A DNA stretch of 64,000 nt from Sporocytophaga myxococcoides DSM 11118 (GCF_000426725.1 NZ_AUFX01000004.1:62001-126000), one strand, 5' to 3'; shown: positions 37,983 through 47,655, counted from the stretch's first letter. Notes: generated from the letters alone by a model not told the origin. Numbers and translations are program-made.

Positions 37983-38336
37983 TTCTATTAAAGAGTTATG
38001 ATTCGTTAATACATATAAAATGATTTTAGCAACGACATAGTTCCCTTCACTTTAGGTCCTAGGGAGAAATAAAAAAATTGCCTTTGTTCTTACAGACAAA
38101 AACTATAGGCGTATTAATCCTTCTGAATAAATAGTTTCCCCAATCCGCCTTACGAAATCTCATGTGATTTAAAAGTTGAAATTGCTAAAAAGTGCCCTGG
38201 GAGATTTTATTTCAAAGTTTCCCAACAAAGGAACATAACTCTTCAGCAGCCAATACGATGTAACGAAATAAAAAAAGGGATCATCAGCAACGCTGAATGA
38301 CCCCTAAAAAAAACAACAACTTAAAAAAACAACTAT
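37983..38336. other. Intergenic interval with a terminator
   Basis: About 350 bases between the GH10 and DUF5752-like genes. Apart from the terminator at 38271-38304, and the promoter that the downstream gene must have, nothing is recognised. Confidence 0.5.
38271..38304 (-). terminator. Intrinsic terminator of the second GH10 gene
   Basis: GGGATCATCAGC (38277-38288) pairs with GCTGAATGACCCC (38292-38304) with minor bulges. On the minus strand a T-run follows. It lies 33 bases past the GH10 stop. Confidence 0.8.
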
Positions 38337-41300
38337 TTATTGAAGCTTCACAAGTTTTAAAACTTCAATACTTCCGGCAACATACTCAATTGTCATAAGA
38401 TATGTACCGCCTTTCAGGTCAAACCCAACATTGCTTGTCTGATCCGCAGGTATCTCATTCAATACTTCTACTTCTGCACCATAAATATTTGTAATCCTTA
38501 ACTGCTTTATGGCCATATTAGAAGTAATCTTAAACGACTCATTCGATGGATTCGGAACGATTCCAGTAAAGACTTTATAGCCTCCTGAGAACACACCTGT
38601 AGTAACACTCACACTCAGCTTTATAGGGCTTGAAGTTGTTACCCCACCATTGCTATCCGTCACTTTTATCAATACTTCATGATTACCCGGGCTGGCATTC
38701 TTATATTCAAATACGTATGGTGAAGATGATGATGAACCCACCAGTTTACCATCCAGATAATACTCTACCTTGGTAATCGTACCGTCAGGATCCTCTGCTT
38801 TTACATCGTAGGTGACGACATCGCCAATGATATTTTCATTAGACACAGGAGCGTTAATTGTGATTACAGAAGGTTGATTAGGGTTAACTGTAACAGCAGT
38901 AGGAGTAGAAGTCGCTTTGCATCCTGCGTCATTAGAGACTTCTACTGAATAACTTCCGGATGAAGTTGCAGTATAGGAAGCATTTGTTCCTACCTGAATA
39001 TTATCTTTAAACCACTTATAACTTAAGCCTGTGCCTGAATTAGCGTTCAGCACTACACTATTTCCTTCCACGACTGTTGTTGACCCAACAGCTGATATTG
39101 ATGCAAGAGGTAATGACTTTACCGTCACTGCAATAAGAGCTCTGGGGCTTTCACATCCATTTACAGTCTGAGACACATAATAATTTGTTGTTCCCGTTAC
39201 ACCGGTGACAGGAACAGGAGCAGTCCCAACTCCCGTTCCGTTTGAAGATCCGGCATACCACTTTAAAGCTGCGCCATTTGCTATAAGTGCTATTGCACTG
39301 GCGTTCTGGCAATATAATACTGGAGATGTTACACTTGGCAATGAAGGTGTTGCATTCACCTTAACTTCAATAGCATCTGAAGTAGCTGACTGACCGCTTG
39401 CAGTAATTGTTACTGTATAGCTTCCTGATTGTGTAGCTGTATATGAAGCAGATGTCGCTGTGTTAATTGCTTCACCATCTTTTTTCCAAAGATAAGTATA
39501 GTCTGTTCCAGTATTTGCATTCAACACCACAGAAGATCCTTCACAAACTGTGCTGCTTCCGGAAGCTGTAACTTCTGCCACTAATTGAAAATTACCTTCG
39601 CTTACTTCCACCTTATCGATTACAACACATGTAGAATTTTTACCTATATAAAATTTCAGTTTGGCAATGTCATCCGTTGTAGTGGCATTAAACTCGTATG
39701 AGTACAATTGAGATGTGGTTGTCAGATCAACAGTTTTACTGAAATATGTAGTATAAGGATCGGCGTCATGTTGTATACTTACAGTCATAGTCCTTGCAGC
39801 ATCAGCTTTAGCTATAAAGCTCACTTTATAATTTTTCCCTTCAATTAAAGGAGTTGCTTGTCTCACCTGAACATGCCATTCTTCTGTACCAGGAGTAGCA
39901 GGACATATCTTCAATGAATTGGTTCCGGACATATTTCCATTCGTAATAACATTCATCGTACCACTAGCGCTGCTGTTATTCTGAATTTCCCAACCACTAG
40001 TACTCTGATCAAACTCTCCATTGGTAATTAGTTGAGTCCTAGGATTTCCAACAGTTATTGATATTTCAGCAGAAGTGACTTTATTTCCGGAATTATCAGT
40101 AGCTACGGCAGTGATTTTATAGTTACCCTCTGCAACACTGCTCCAGTCATAGGAATAAGGGCTTGTAGCATCCTCTCCCAACTTGGTGGAGCCGTTAAAA
40201 AACTCAACTTTGGTAATGTTTCCGTCTTTATCACTTGCTGTCGCCGTTAGTGCAATATTTGCTCCTACTTTAAAAGTAGCATTGTTGGCAGGACCTGTTA
40301 GTTCGACTTTGGGCAATTCACCGTTACTAGTACATGCTCCTGTTGCACAAGCCGGATAACCAACGCTTGTTTTACCGGAAACATAATTCTTAAGCCATGT
40401 AAAAGCAGGCTTTTCAGTTCCTGAGCTGCTCATGAGGCCTGTTCCCGTTTTCCAGGTTGCACCACTGATATATCCCCAAATGGTGATACCTGCGACCGCA
40501 GGGTGATCCCAGTATACAGGGAAGTGCGTTTTATAACTAGTTTCCTGTTGAGTATTATTACTTTCAGATTCAACACCACCATTTAAATCAAGCTCTGTTA
40601 CAAAAACAGGCACACCACCGGTTGCCATCAAATCTACTGCTGACTTTAACTGAGTTGCACTTGTCTGATCTACATTAAAACAATGCGCCTGCGTTCCGAA
40701 ACCATCTATCAGACCTCTGTCGCGAAGAGCTTTCGCCAACCCTAACATACTGTTAATTGCAGAGGTATTGTTTTCAAGGCCATAATCATTAAGAATCAGC
40801 TTTGTATTTGGGAATAAGGCACGTGCCTGAGTAAATACCCAAATCTGCCAGTCATAACCTGTGCTTCCTGTTCCTCCTAGTAAATTTGCAAAGATGGGGT
40901 TATCTGCCTGATGACCGGATAATTGTTCATTGATCACATCTACCTGATCTGATAGCGGGAATCTTTGAGCAACAGCAGTCATGTATTCAAGAGCTTCTTC
41001 TCTGGCTTCAGTAGTGGAAGTTATATTTTTAAACCATGCAGGATACTGGCTTGCCCACATCAATGCATGATAACGGAACATCATGTTATTATTCTTAGCA
41101 TGGTTGTAACATACATCCGCTCCATTCCAGTTAAACTGATCGCGGGTTCCTTCTACAGGGCCCCATTTACAGTTGTTCTCAGCTGTTACACCATTCCAAT
41201 AATTATTATAGTTAACTTGTGGAGCACCGGGTATAATATTAGCCAGGTACTTGCCTTTGCAGGCACTCATTCCCCTTTGTGTAACATTGGCAGTACCTAC

Positions 41301-41666
41301 GGTAATTACCACACCTACTGAAGTAAATGTAACGCCTTTGCTATTTGTAGCTTTTGCTTTAATAGTATAAGTACCCGCGGGAACACATCCCCAGACATAC
41401 TTATAAGTATAGTTGGTATGAGTAGTAGCTTCTCCTAAAAGTGTGGTACCATTATAAAATTCAACTTTTGTAACCGTTCCATTATTAGCAGATTTACCGA
41501 TATCTGTAGAATAAACGTGGATCTCCACATCAGTACCTGCCTTAAAATAAGCATTGCTATGAGGCATTGTGATGGAACATGATGGAGGATAGTTTAGCGT
41601 TTGCCCCTGAAGAAACGTAAAGATCCCCTGCAGGAAGATAAGAATAAGTAAACCTTTTCCCTTCAT
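38337..41666 (-). CDS. GH10 endo-xylanase with CBM4_9, Ig-like repeats and T9SS signal
   Basis: Secreted endo-beta-1,4-xylanase of 1109 residues. Signal peptide 1-22; Ig-like about 27-124; GH10 barrel about 130-432, with acid/base E247 (DVINEQL) and nucleophile E358 (FVTELD); Big-type Ig about 450-545; CBM4_9 about 548-692 (begins LITNGEFDQSTSGW); three Ig/PKD-like domains about 695-925, two with VVLNANxGT strands; Big-type Ig about 930-1022; T9SS type-A signal about 1035-1109. The first 430 residues are closely similar to the xylanase at the left edge of the window. Here, however, the CBM6 pair is replaced by a CBM4_9 and Ig stack. The two enzymes probably bind different wall regions while cutting the same bond. 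Confidence 0.93.
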   Translation of the reverse strand: MKGKGLLILIFLQGIFTFLQGQTLNYPPSCSITMPHSNAYFKAGTDVEIHVYSTDIGKSANNGTVTKVEFYNGTTLLGEATTHTNYTYKYVWGCVPAGTYTIKAKATNSKGVTFTSVGVVITVGTANVTQRGMSACKGKYLANIIPGAPQVNYNNYWNGVTAENNCKWGPVEGTRDQFNWNGADVCYNHAKNNNMMFRYHALMWASQYPAWFKNITSTTEAREEALEYMTAVAQRFPLSDQVDVINEQLSGHQADNPIFANLLGGTGSTGYDWQIWVFTQARALFPNTKLILNDYGLENNTSAINSMLGLAKALRDRGLIDGFGTQAHCFNVDQTSATQLKSAVDLMATGGVPVFVTELDLNGGVESESNNTQQETSYKTHFPVYWDHPAVAGITIWGYISGATWKTGTGLMSSSGTEKPAFTWLKNYVSGKTSVGYPACATGACTSNGELPKVELTGPANNATFKVGANIALTATASDKDGNITKVEFFNGSTKLGEDATSPYSYDWSSVAEGNYKITAVATDNSGNKVTSAEISITVGNPRTQLITNGEFDQSTSGWEIQNNSSASGTMNVITNGNMSGTNSLKICPATPGTEEWHVQVRQATPLIEGKNYKVSFIAKADAARTMTVSIQHDADPYTTYFSKTVDLTTTSQLYSYEFNATTTDDIAKLKFYIGKNSTCVVIDKVEVSEGNFQLVAEVTASGSSTVCEGSSVVLNANTGTDYTYLWKKDGEAINTATSASYTATQSGSYTVTITASGQSATSDAIEVKVNATPSLPSVTSPVLYCQNASAIALIANGAALKWYAGSSNGTGVGTAPVPVTGVTGTTNYYVSQTVNGCESPRALIAVTVKSLPLASISAVGSTTVVEGNSVVLNANSGTGLSYKWFKDNIQVGTNASYTATSSGSYSVEVSNDAGCKATSTPTAVTVNPNQPSVITINAPVSNENIIGDVVTYDVKAEDPDGTITKVEYYLDGKLVGSSSSSPYVFEYKNASPGNHEVLIKVTDSNGGVTTSSPIKLSVSVTTGVFSGGYKVFTGIVPNPSNESFKITSNMAIKQLRITNIYGAEVEVLNEIPADQTSNVGFDLKGGTYLMTIEYVAGSIEVLKLVKLQ

Positions 41667-41928
41667 ATAAGATTTATTTCAAGTTGAGTATTGAACGAAG
41701 CATTTGTAATTCCATTTAAGACAATCAATTATTGCAATTACTCTATGCTGAAAGAAAAGACAAAAATTCTGAATGTATTTTATGGAACTGATACATCTAC
41801 ACTGCAATCAAAAAAAGGTAAACTGAAAAGGTTTTATCTTATCAAAAAATTATCCTATTCTTATTAGTAGTAGTCTGAAGTAAATACCTAATAATGAAAA
41901 GATGGTATAAAAAAAAGAGGTGTAGGTT

Positions 41929-43560
41929 TTAACGAACAACCGTTATATTGGTAAGTTTCTTATTGTCTATTGTTATAACATAATATCCGGTTGTTACCAT
42001 CTCACCTCCGGAACCAGTGCCATCCCAAGTTGCAGGAGCAAGGAACTCTCGGATGACATTTCCATTCATATCGAGTATTCTCGCAACCCCTGGTTTATCG
42101 ATAAAATATGAACTTTGTTGCCCTCCTTCAAGTGGAGATATTACCGGATCGCAATCAGATGCTCTGTAAATGGTAAGCTGGGTATCGAGTAATATCCTGC
42201 AACCCCTCTGATCTTTCAGACGGAGCATGTAATTACCAGCAGGAATATTTGTAAAAATACCAGAAGCACTCTGAATTGTATCGCTTGTCCCGGCAATATT
42301 CAAAGAGTATGTAATAGGTGGTTGTGAGCCTTCTGTTGATACTTCAACTTTAAAGCCCGTACCTTCTTTGCAGTCCTGACTTAAAATTTTATATCCATAT
42401 GAATTTATGTCCATACAGGAATTGTCAACATTAATTCTCCATGTTCTGTGCTGAAGAGTTAATGATGGTAATGCTGGGTTGGTAATTTCTGCCCTATAGT
42501 TACCGGCATCTGAAGGTTTTGCTTTGCTGATATTAAATCCAGACAAAGTCTCAGAACCTATCAAATTATTATTCTTATACCATGCATATTGATTACCACT
42601 TATCCCTGCATCTTCTTGCACAGAAAAATTTATTGGCTCAAGAAGCCTAACTGTCCTTTCCACATTTTCACCAATAGAATCCTGAGGAGCATAATCAAAA
42701 TTCGATAATCCTGTTAATTGAGTTAGTGGTAACAGATCTTCGAATGTCAATTTGTTATTAATAACAGATAGCTTTCTCAAAGATGTTTTATTAGAAAAGT
42801 TTGGAAGGGAGGTCAGCAAATTGTCCTCTGCATACAGTTCTTCAAGAGTAGTATTGTTGTTTAAATTGGAAAGATCTGTAATTTGATTTCCCCAGCAATA
42901 AATAATCTTCAAGCCTGGTAACTTTTCAACACCATTAAGATCCTTAAGTCTATTACGATCACAATGCAACTCATTCAATTTAGGATTCTTCGAAAAATCC
43001 GGAAGACTGTCAAACCTGTTCACTCCAAACTGAAGATTTTCAAGTGCTGTAAGATATTGAAGACCTGAAATCCACGAGAGCTGATTTCCTGACAGAAAAA
43101 GTTTCTGAAGTTTTGTAGCTCCCGGCATTTCCGGGAAAGATGTAAGATTGTTATAAAACAGCTGAATCTGTAATATGTTGGTATTATTTACTACAAAATT
43201 GGCATTGGTCAATTGATTGTAGTTCAGGAACAGATATTGCAGATTGGTGATCGCTGAAAGGTTTGGTACTGTCTTTATCTTATTCATGGAAGCATCAATC
43301 TTAAACACAGATTTAAAATTCTCTATGCCTGTAAGATCAGAGATGTTCGCATTGGTAATAATCAGATCAAAGAAGAAATTATTTGCAGCGGGAATATTCA
43401 GCTTGTCTCCTGTCATCACACCAGGATACCTAGACAACAATACATTCCGAAAATTAGTATCAGGCAGAGTAAAAGTCTGACAATAGGCTTTATTCTCTGA
43501 AAGTATCAGAGTCAAAGTTATGCCTATTAGCTTTAAAAGATTTTTAAAAATTCTGCTCAT
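41929..43560 (-). CDS. Secreted leucine-rich-repeat protein with SprB-like repeat and type-B-like end (module B)
   Basis: A 543-residue exported protein. Signal peptide about 1-27. About ten 22-residue leucine-rich repeats (about 50-275) of the internalin kind, e.g. LQYLFLNYNQLTNANF and LEELYAEDNLLTSLPNF. They are followed by an Ig-like domain (about 285-370), an SprB-like repeat (about 385-450; LNIAGTSDTIQSASG, then IPAGNYMLRLKDQRGC) and a short type-B-like end (about 470-543; WDGTGSGGEMVTTGYYVI). It starts at the last base of the anti-sigma-like stop (TAATG), so translation is coupled. The LRR part probably binds a surface or partner ligand. It is the likely T9SS cargo of module B, with the PorP/SprF-like protein at 45530-46414 as candidate partner. 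Confidence 0.85.
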   Translation of the reverse strand: MSRIFKNLLKLIGITLTLILSENKAYCQTFTLPDTNFRNVLLSRYPGVMTGDKLNIPAANNFFFDLIITNANISDLTGIENFKSVFKIDASMNKIKTVPNLSAITNLQYLFLNYNQLTNANFVVNNTNILQIQLFYNNLTSFPEMPGATKLQKLFLSGNQLSWISGLQYLTALENLQFGVNRFDSLPDFSKNPKLNELHCDRNRLKDLNGVEKLPGLKIIYCWGNQITDLSNLNNNTTLEELYAEDNLLTSLPNFSNKTSLRKLSVINNKLTFEDLLPLTQLTGLSNFDYAPQDSIGENVERTVRLLEPINFSVQEDAGISGNQYAWYKNNNLIGSETLSGFNISKAKPSDAGNYRAEITNPALPSLTLQHRTWRINVDNSCMDINSYGYKILSQDCKEGTGFKVEVSTEGSQPPITYSLNIAGTSDTIQSASGIFTNIPAGNYMLRLKDQRGCRILLDTQLTIYRASDCDPVISPLEGGQQSSYFIDKPGVARILDMNGNVIREFLAPATWDGTGSGGEMVTTGYYVITIDNKKLTNITVVR

Positions 43561-44714
43561 TACCTGATCACCGTTATCTGACCATTCTCCTTTTTACCAT
43601 TGGTATATTCAACGACATAAACATAAAACCCAGTTTCTACCATTGAACCGGCATTACTAATACCAGACCATTCGTAGATTCCTGACAATAAGGAAGATTT
43701 AAATATTAATTGTCCGGCTTGGTTATATATGCTAAGATAATAACTATTCCTGTCATTCCCATTAAACGCCCATGTCTCTCCTTGAGTAGGCGAGAAAGAA
43801 ACACCCGTAGGCTGACAATTTTTTTCTAACAGCTTAACGTTCCATTTACCCAGGCAACCATTAACGTCAGTAATCTTGAGCGTGTAATTACCTGAATATA
43901 AGTGATCCAGATCTGAAGGATCAACTTTCTGACTTCCGGAATAAAGATCTATTCTATAAGGTTCTTCTCCTCCCTGAATCAGGTTTTCATCAATTTCGAT
44001 CTTTCCGTCATTTCTTGCCTGGCAAGCTTCTGATATAGTCCATCTTGCTTTAATCACTGCTTTTGCACAAGGATCAGCATTTAATTCAGACTTATCAGAT
44101 ATAGTTGAAACAGGCTCTTTAACTTCCTTGTTGGTCTCATTAATGGTGGTAGGTTGATAAGGTAATACGAAAGTATCCGCGGAAACTCTGCTTAATGACT
44201 CTGCATTATCTTGTATTTCAACACCATTATCATCATTGATATTTTTTGAAGATTTCTTTGGATTGGTAACTCTAGATGCCGATTGATCTTGTTCAAATGC
44301 AGTAGCATTGTTCTCCGCCTCAGTCAGTTTCAGAGAAGGGATATTGTCAGTATTAACCAATTCCTGATTATCATTTTTTGACAATCCAGAACTCTCTTTA
44401 TCATTGTCTTTCAGCAGAAAATAACCTCCCGCAATAGATAACAAACCAGCAATCAATATTACACTAATGGTTCTATTAAAACCTTTACTGCTGCTACCTT
44501 TATCAATATTGGCAATATCTGAAGACATCTGATTCCGAAGCTCGTGGTATGCATTCACAGATATCAGTTCATTTACTTCACTCTGAAAAGCAACATCTTC
44601 GGCAAGACCCGGATCATCAGAGAGATTTTTGGTAAAATCTTCAAGCTCTTCCCCGGCAAGTTCCCCACGCAGATAGCGATCTATCAAATGATATTTTTCC
44701 TGTTCAGTGCTCAA
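43560..44714 (-). CDS. Anti-sigma-like membrane protein with SprB-type repeat and type-B CTD-like domain (module B)
   Basis: A 384-residue paralogue of the protein at 31856-32959. The cytoplasmic N-terminus (LIDRYLRGELAGEELEDF) is the usual start of Bacteroidota anti-sigma factors. One membrane helix lies at about 82-101. A Ser/Asn/Glu-rich spacer leads to an SprB-type repeat (about 217-305; GGEEPYRIDLYSG and LYSGNYTLKITDVNGC). The end (about 306-384) resembles a type-B sorting domain (EWSGISN and GFYVYVVEYTNG...GQITVIR). The first codon is TTG, sharing TTGA with the sigma stop, so it should be translated by coupling. No signal peptide is present. The periplasmic half mirrors the C-terminal half of the LRR protein encoded next. 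Function as anti-sigma factor is inferred. Confidence 0.8.
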   Translation of the reverse strand: MSTEQEKYHLIDRYLRGELAGEELEDFTKNLSDDPGLAEDVAFQSEVNELISVNAYHELRNQMSSDIANIDKGSSSKGFNRTISVILIAGLLSIAGGYFLLKDNDKESSGLSKNDNQELVNTDNIPSLKLTEAENNATAFEQDQSASRVTNPKKSSKNINDDNGVEIQDNAESLSRVSADTFVLPYQPTTINETNKEVKEPVSTISDKSELNADPCAKAVIKARWTISEACQARNDGKIEIDENLIQGGEEPYRIDLYSGSQKVDPSDLDHLYSGNYTLKITDVNGCLGKWNVKLLEKNCQPTGVSFSPTQGETWAFNGNDRNSYYLSIYNQAGQLIFKSSLLSGIYEWSGISNAGSMVETGFYVYVVEYTNGKKENGQITVIR

Positions 44715-45286
44715 TTTCTAAGAAGATTTTCCAGTAACTTATTTCCTTTAATCAAATTTATAAGTGATTGCTTGCATCGATAATGGCTGGCCTTTGCCAC
44801 TTGCTCATTATTATACCCCAGCTTTTCACTTATCTCTTTCATAGACAACCCTTCATGATTGTAATAATGAAGGAGCTCTCTGCATTTTTCATTTAACTGT
44901 CCGAACAACTTACTGACAGCCGCAGATCGCTCTTTTGTAATGAGATCAGAGAGAGAATCTTTCCCTGATTCTGCGACTTCAAAGACAGTCATATCTTCAT
45001 AATTCGAAATCCGTTTCTCATCCCGCAACTTATTCAGCCAAAGGTTTTTTGCGACGGTATAAACAAATGCATCAATCGCATGTCTTTCATCAAACTTACC
45101 TTTTCTGACCTGATTAAACAAGATAATTACAGAATCCTGAAATATGTCACTTGCCTGATCCATGTTTCCTCCATGTGTAAGAATATAATGCCTTACTTTC
45201 CGTAAGGTAGTTTCATACAAATAGGATAACACCTGACTGTTTTTGCCAGACTTTATACTTGCTAATATTTCTGGGTCCTTGTTCAA
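44711..45286 (-). CDS. ECF RNA polymerase sigma factor (module B)
   Basis: A 191-residue ECF sigma factor. Region 2 is about 20-95 (DQASDIFQDSVIILFNQVRKG, then FVYTVAKNLWLNKLRDE). Region 4 is about 125-180, with HTH LSMKEISEKLGYNNEQVAKA followed by HYRCKQSLINL. It resembles the module A sigma factor along its whole length, including the odd ASHYRCKQ/STHYRCKQ end of the HTH. It is the first gene of a tightly overlapping sigma, anti-sigma, LRR transcript, and is divergent from the PorP/SprF-like gene 243 bases away. It probably drives some of these genes. Confidence 0.92.
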   Translation of the reverse strand: MNKDPEILASIKSGKNSQVLSYLYETTLRKVRHYILTHGGNMDQASDIFQDSVIILFNQVRKGKFDERHAIDAFVYTVAKNLWLNKLRDEKRISNYEDMTVFEVAESGKDSLSDLITKERSAAVSKLFGQLNEKCRELLHYYNHEGLSMKEISEKLGYNNEQVAKASHYRCKQSLINLIKGNKLLENLLRN

Positions 45287-45529
45287 GATTCGATTGGTAT
45301 TACACTATCAAAAAAGAAAAGTAAACTTTACTTTGCCGCTTTTTTTCCAGACGACTAACCCTGATTTTAAGTTACACGTTATCAACGGAAAAATGGAAAA
45401 GTGTATTTCCTTGCAAAACTTAAAATTTTAGAAGAGGCAAAAAAAATTGATTTATTTTCCTTTATTTTAGGAGTTTTTCGGGACTAAATATTAAGTAAAA
45501 TCTCCCTTCCTCTATAAATTAGATAAAAA

Positions 45530-46414
45530 ATGCAAACTCCAAGACTCATTAGTCTGCTTCTGATTTTGCTTTCTTTATTACCCGGACAGGCTAAATCCCA
45601 GTCCGCGGGAGGATCTTTTCTGACATTTGATCAGTTCTTTCAAAACTACGCAATGTTTAATCCTGCAAGTGAAGACACTTCTGGAAAGTTTAATCTAAGA
45701 ATAGGGAATAGTGCACTTTACGGTTTATTTGAGGGAGTTAACAGAAGATATCTTGATCTTGATTTTAAACCAGGAAACAGGAAGTCACTTTCGTACAGTA
45801 AAATCGGCGCCCTTGTTCAGACGAATAATGACGGTCCATTCATAAAGAGAAGCAGATACTACGGAAGATATTCGAGAACTATAGCGATTGGAAGAGAACA
45901 TTATATTTCACTGGGACTTGCACTTGGTGCAGTATCTCTTACACTTAACGGATCTCAGTCTGTTGGAGGAGGTACTTCTACTGCTTTCGATGGATATGCT
46001 GGTATGTGGTATCATTGGAGAAAATTAAAACTGGGCGCTTCAGTAGAGCAATTCACTCAATCTGTCTTAACCCCCATACAACAGAACTTTAAGCTGGAAC
46101 CTGTGCTAAACCTCAATGGTATATACAATTTTGATATCAGCCCACAAGTATCAATGTATAATCACCTCTATTTCCGCAAAGAATCCGGAAACCCCGGATC
46201 GTTGGAATATGCCCCTGTATTATTGATGGCAGAAGTAATTGAAGCAGGAGCCAATTTCAAATTCAAACGTGGTATTGCAATCTTACTTGGTATTAATGCT
46301 CATACTTTAGACTATGGCACCATTAGTTTTATGGGATCTTTTCTGATAGGCACCAGGCAACTTTCAACTTCAGCTGATAATAAATTTGAAATTACTGCAA
46401 GGTATTCCTTTTAA
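45530..46414 (+). CDS. PorP/SprF-like outer-membrane protein (module B)
   Basis: A 294-residue protein with a signal peptide (1-24). It is followed by LTFDQFFQNYAMFNPASED, the typical opening of the PorP/SprF family (xxxFNPAxxG). The rest is a predicted beta-barrel (about 14 strands) ending FEITARYSF with a terminal Phe. PorP is needed for T9SS in Porphyromonas, and SprF for secretion of SprB in Flavobacterium. Such proteins often pair with one type-B cargo, here probably the LRR protein of the divergent operon. Its start codon and signal peptide agree well. Confidence 0.88.
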   Translation: MQTPRLISLLLILLSLLPGQAKSQSAGGSFLTFDQFFQNYAMFNPASEDTSGKFNLRIGNSALYGLFEGVNRRYLDLDFKPGNRKSLSYSKIGALVQTNNDGPFIKRSRYYGRYSRTIAIGREHYISLGLALGAVSLTLNGSQSVGGGTSTAFDGYAGMWYHWRKLKLGASVEQFTQSVLTPIQQNFKLEPVLNLNGIYNFDISPQVSMYNHLYFRKESGNPGSLEYAPVLLMAEVIEAGANFKFKRGIAILLGINAHTLDYGTISFMGSFLIGTRQLSTSADNKFEITARYSF

Positions 46415-46926
46415 TAGGTAATTACTCTTTTATAGAATTCTTGTACCCTATTTTTAGAATTAAGGTCCATTAATTCCTACCAAAAAGTGAAATCGAAAAA
46501 AAATTTTAAAAAAATGAAAAAAAATTTTGGCCTTAAAATTTCAGACAGTTTATAAATAAGCGCCTGCCCTATCAGGGTTTTCCCCTATTCAATTGTCGTT
46601 TTTTCAAAAATCACATTCGTTTTAGAACACCCCCCCTTAAAAATACAAGCAATCTGACAGCTCGTTTTGAATACTGGCTATAATGACAATTTTCAACATA
46701 AATAAATATCCCCTTAGGGTAAAATCAGAGCAAAAAACACCTACGTATGATCATTTCAGTGGGTCATTTTAGAAGAAAAGCACCTCCTTTTTGTAAAAAG
46801 CTCCTTTAATTTCAGCCAATTTAGAAGATTTTAAAACTTTTAAGCATTTTAAAATCAATAACTTATTGTTCAATTTTACGGTATTAGAACTGATTACTCT
46901 TATTAAAAAGAAAAAATCTGAATCTT
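46415..46926. other. Intergenic interval
   Basis: About 510 bases with homopolymer A, T and C tracts (for example CCCCCCC near 46628). I see no gene, terminator or repeat that I can support. The promoter of the next gene should lie at its right end. Confidence 0.5.
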
Positions 46927-47475
46927 ATGAGAACGACTAACACAGATATAAAAAAGACAATTGGCACATACTTACAGTATTTCGCTCTTGTCGCGTTCAC
47001 ATTATTCTCTATTTATTTTTCCTTTTCATATTACCGCTTATACCATATGGATTCTCAGGAATTGAATGAGTTGACCGGTAAAGTAGAAGCTGTTCGCATG
47101 AAGGAAGCAAAAGGCAAACAAGGAAAGCCTGAAGTATGGATCACCATGGCAGAAACTGGACAATTCAGAGTAGCTTACGGAAACAACAAAACCATGAAGG
47201 AGGTAAGCAACCTGATTAAAAAAGATGATGCAATTACTATCTATCTGAAAAAAGCACAAAACGCCTTTATTGATTTAGGTAATGATAATGATGTGCTTCA
47301 ACTTGTAAAAAACGGAGTTATTATCTATTCATTAGATATACCTCAGAAAAATTTTCAGAAATACTTCCTGTTTTCAGCCATTATGAGCATCCTGCTACCA
47401 ATAGGCTGTTTGTTTTACTGGGCAAAATCAAGAAGCAACATGATGGCAACGCTTCATTCTCCTTCTATCCAATAA
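46927..47475 (+). CDS. Hypothetical two-helix membrane protein
   Basis: A 182-residue protein with membrane helices at about 15-35 and 145-166. The soluble part between them (about 40-140) is beta-rich, with ELNELTGKVEAVRMKEAKGK and DAITIYLKKAQNAFIDLG, and should face the periplasm. No known family is recognised. It is a single gene closed by a strong terminator. Confidence 0.75.
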   Translation: MRTTNTDIKKTIGTYLQYFALVAFTLFSIYFSFSYYRLYHMDSQELNELTGKVEAVRMKEAKGKQGKPEVWITMAETGQFRVAYGNNKTMKEVSNLIKKDDAITIYLKKAQNAFIDLGNDNDVLQLVKNGVIIYSLDIPQKNFQKYFLFSAIMSILLPIGCLFYWAKSRSNMMATLHSPSIQ

Positions 47476-47510
47476 TTGACATAAGTCTCGGGAACAGATA
47501 CAAAACAAAA

Positions 47511-47556
47511 AATTAAGGTCCTTCAATTCATATGAGTTGAAGGACCTTAATTTTTT
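47511..47556 (+). terminator. Strong intrinsic terminator
   Basis: A perfect 16-base stem AATTAAGGTCCTTCAA / TTGAAGGACCTTAATT with a 10-base loop and a T-run behind it. It lies 35 bases past the stop of the gene at 46927-47475 and could also work on the other strand. Confidence 0.9.
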
Positions 47557-47655
47557 AAGACTACAATTTATATTAATTTACATAAATACTTATACCATTA
47601 AGACAATTACAAACGAGCAGTGATAAAATTAAGCGATTTTCAAAAAGGGACTTTG

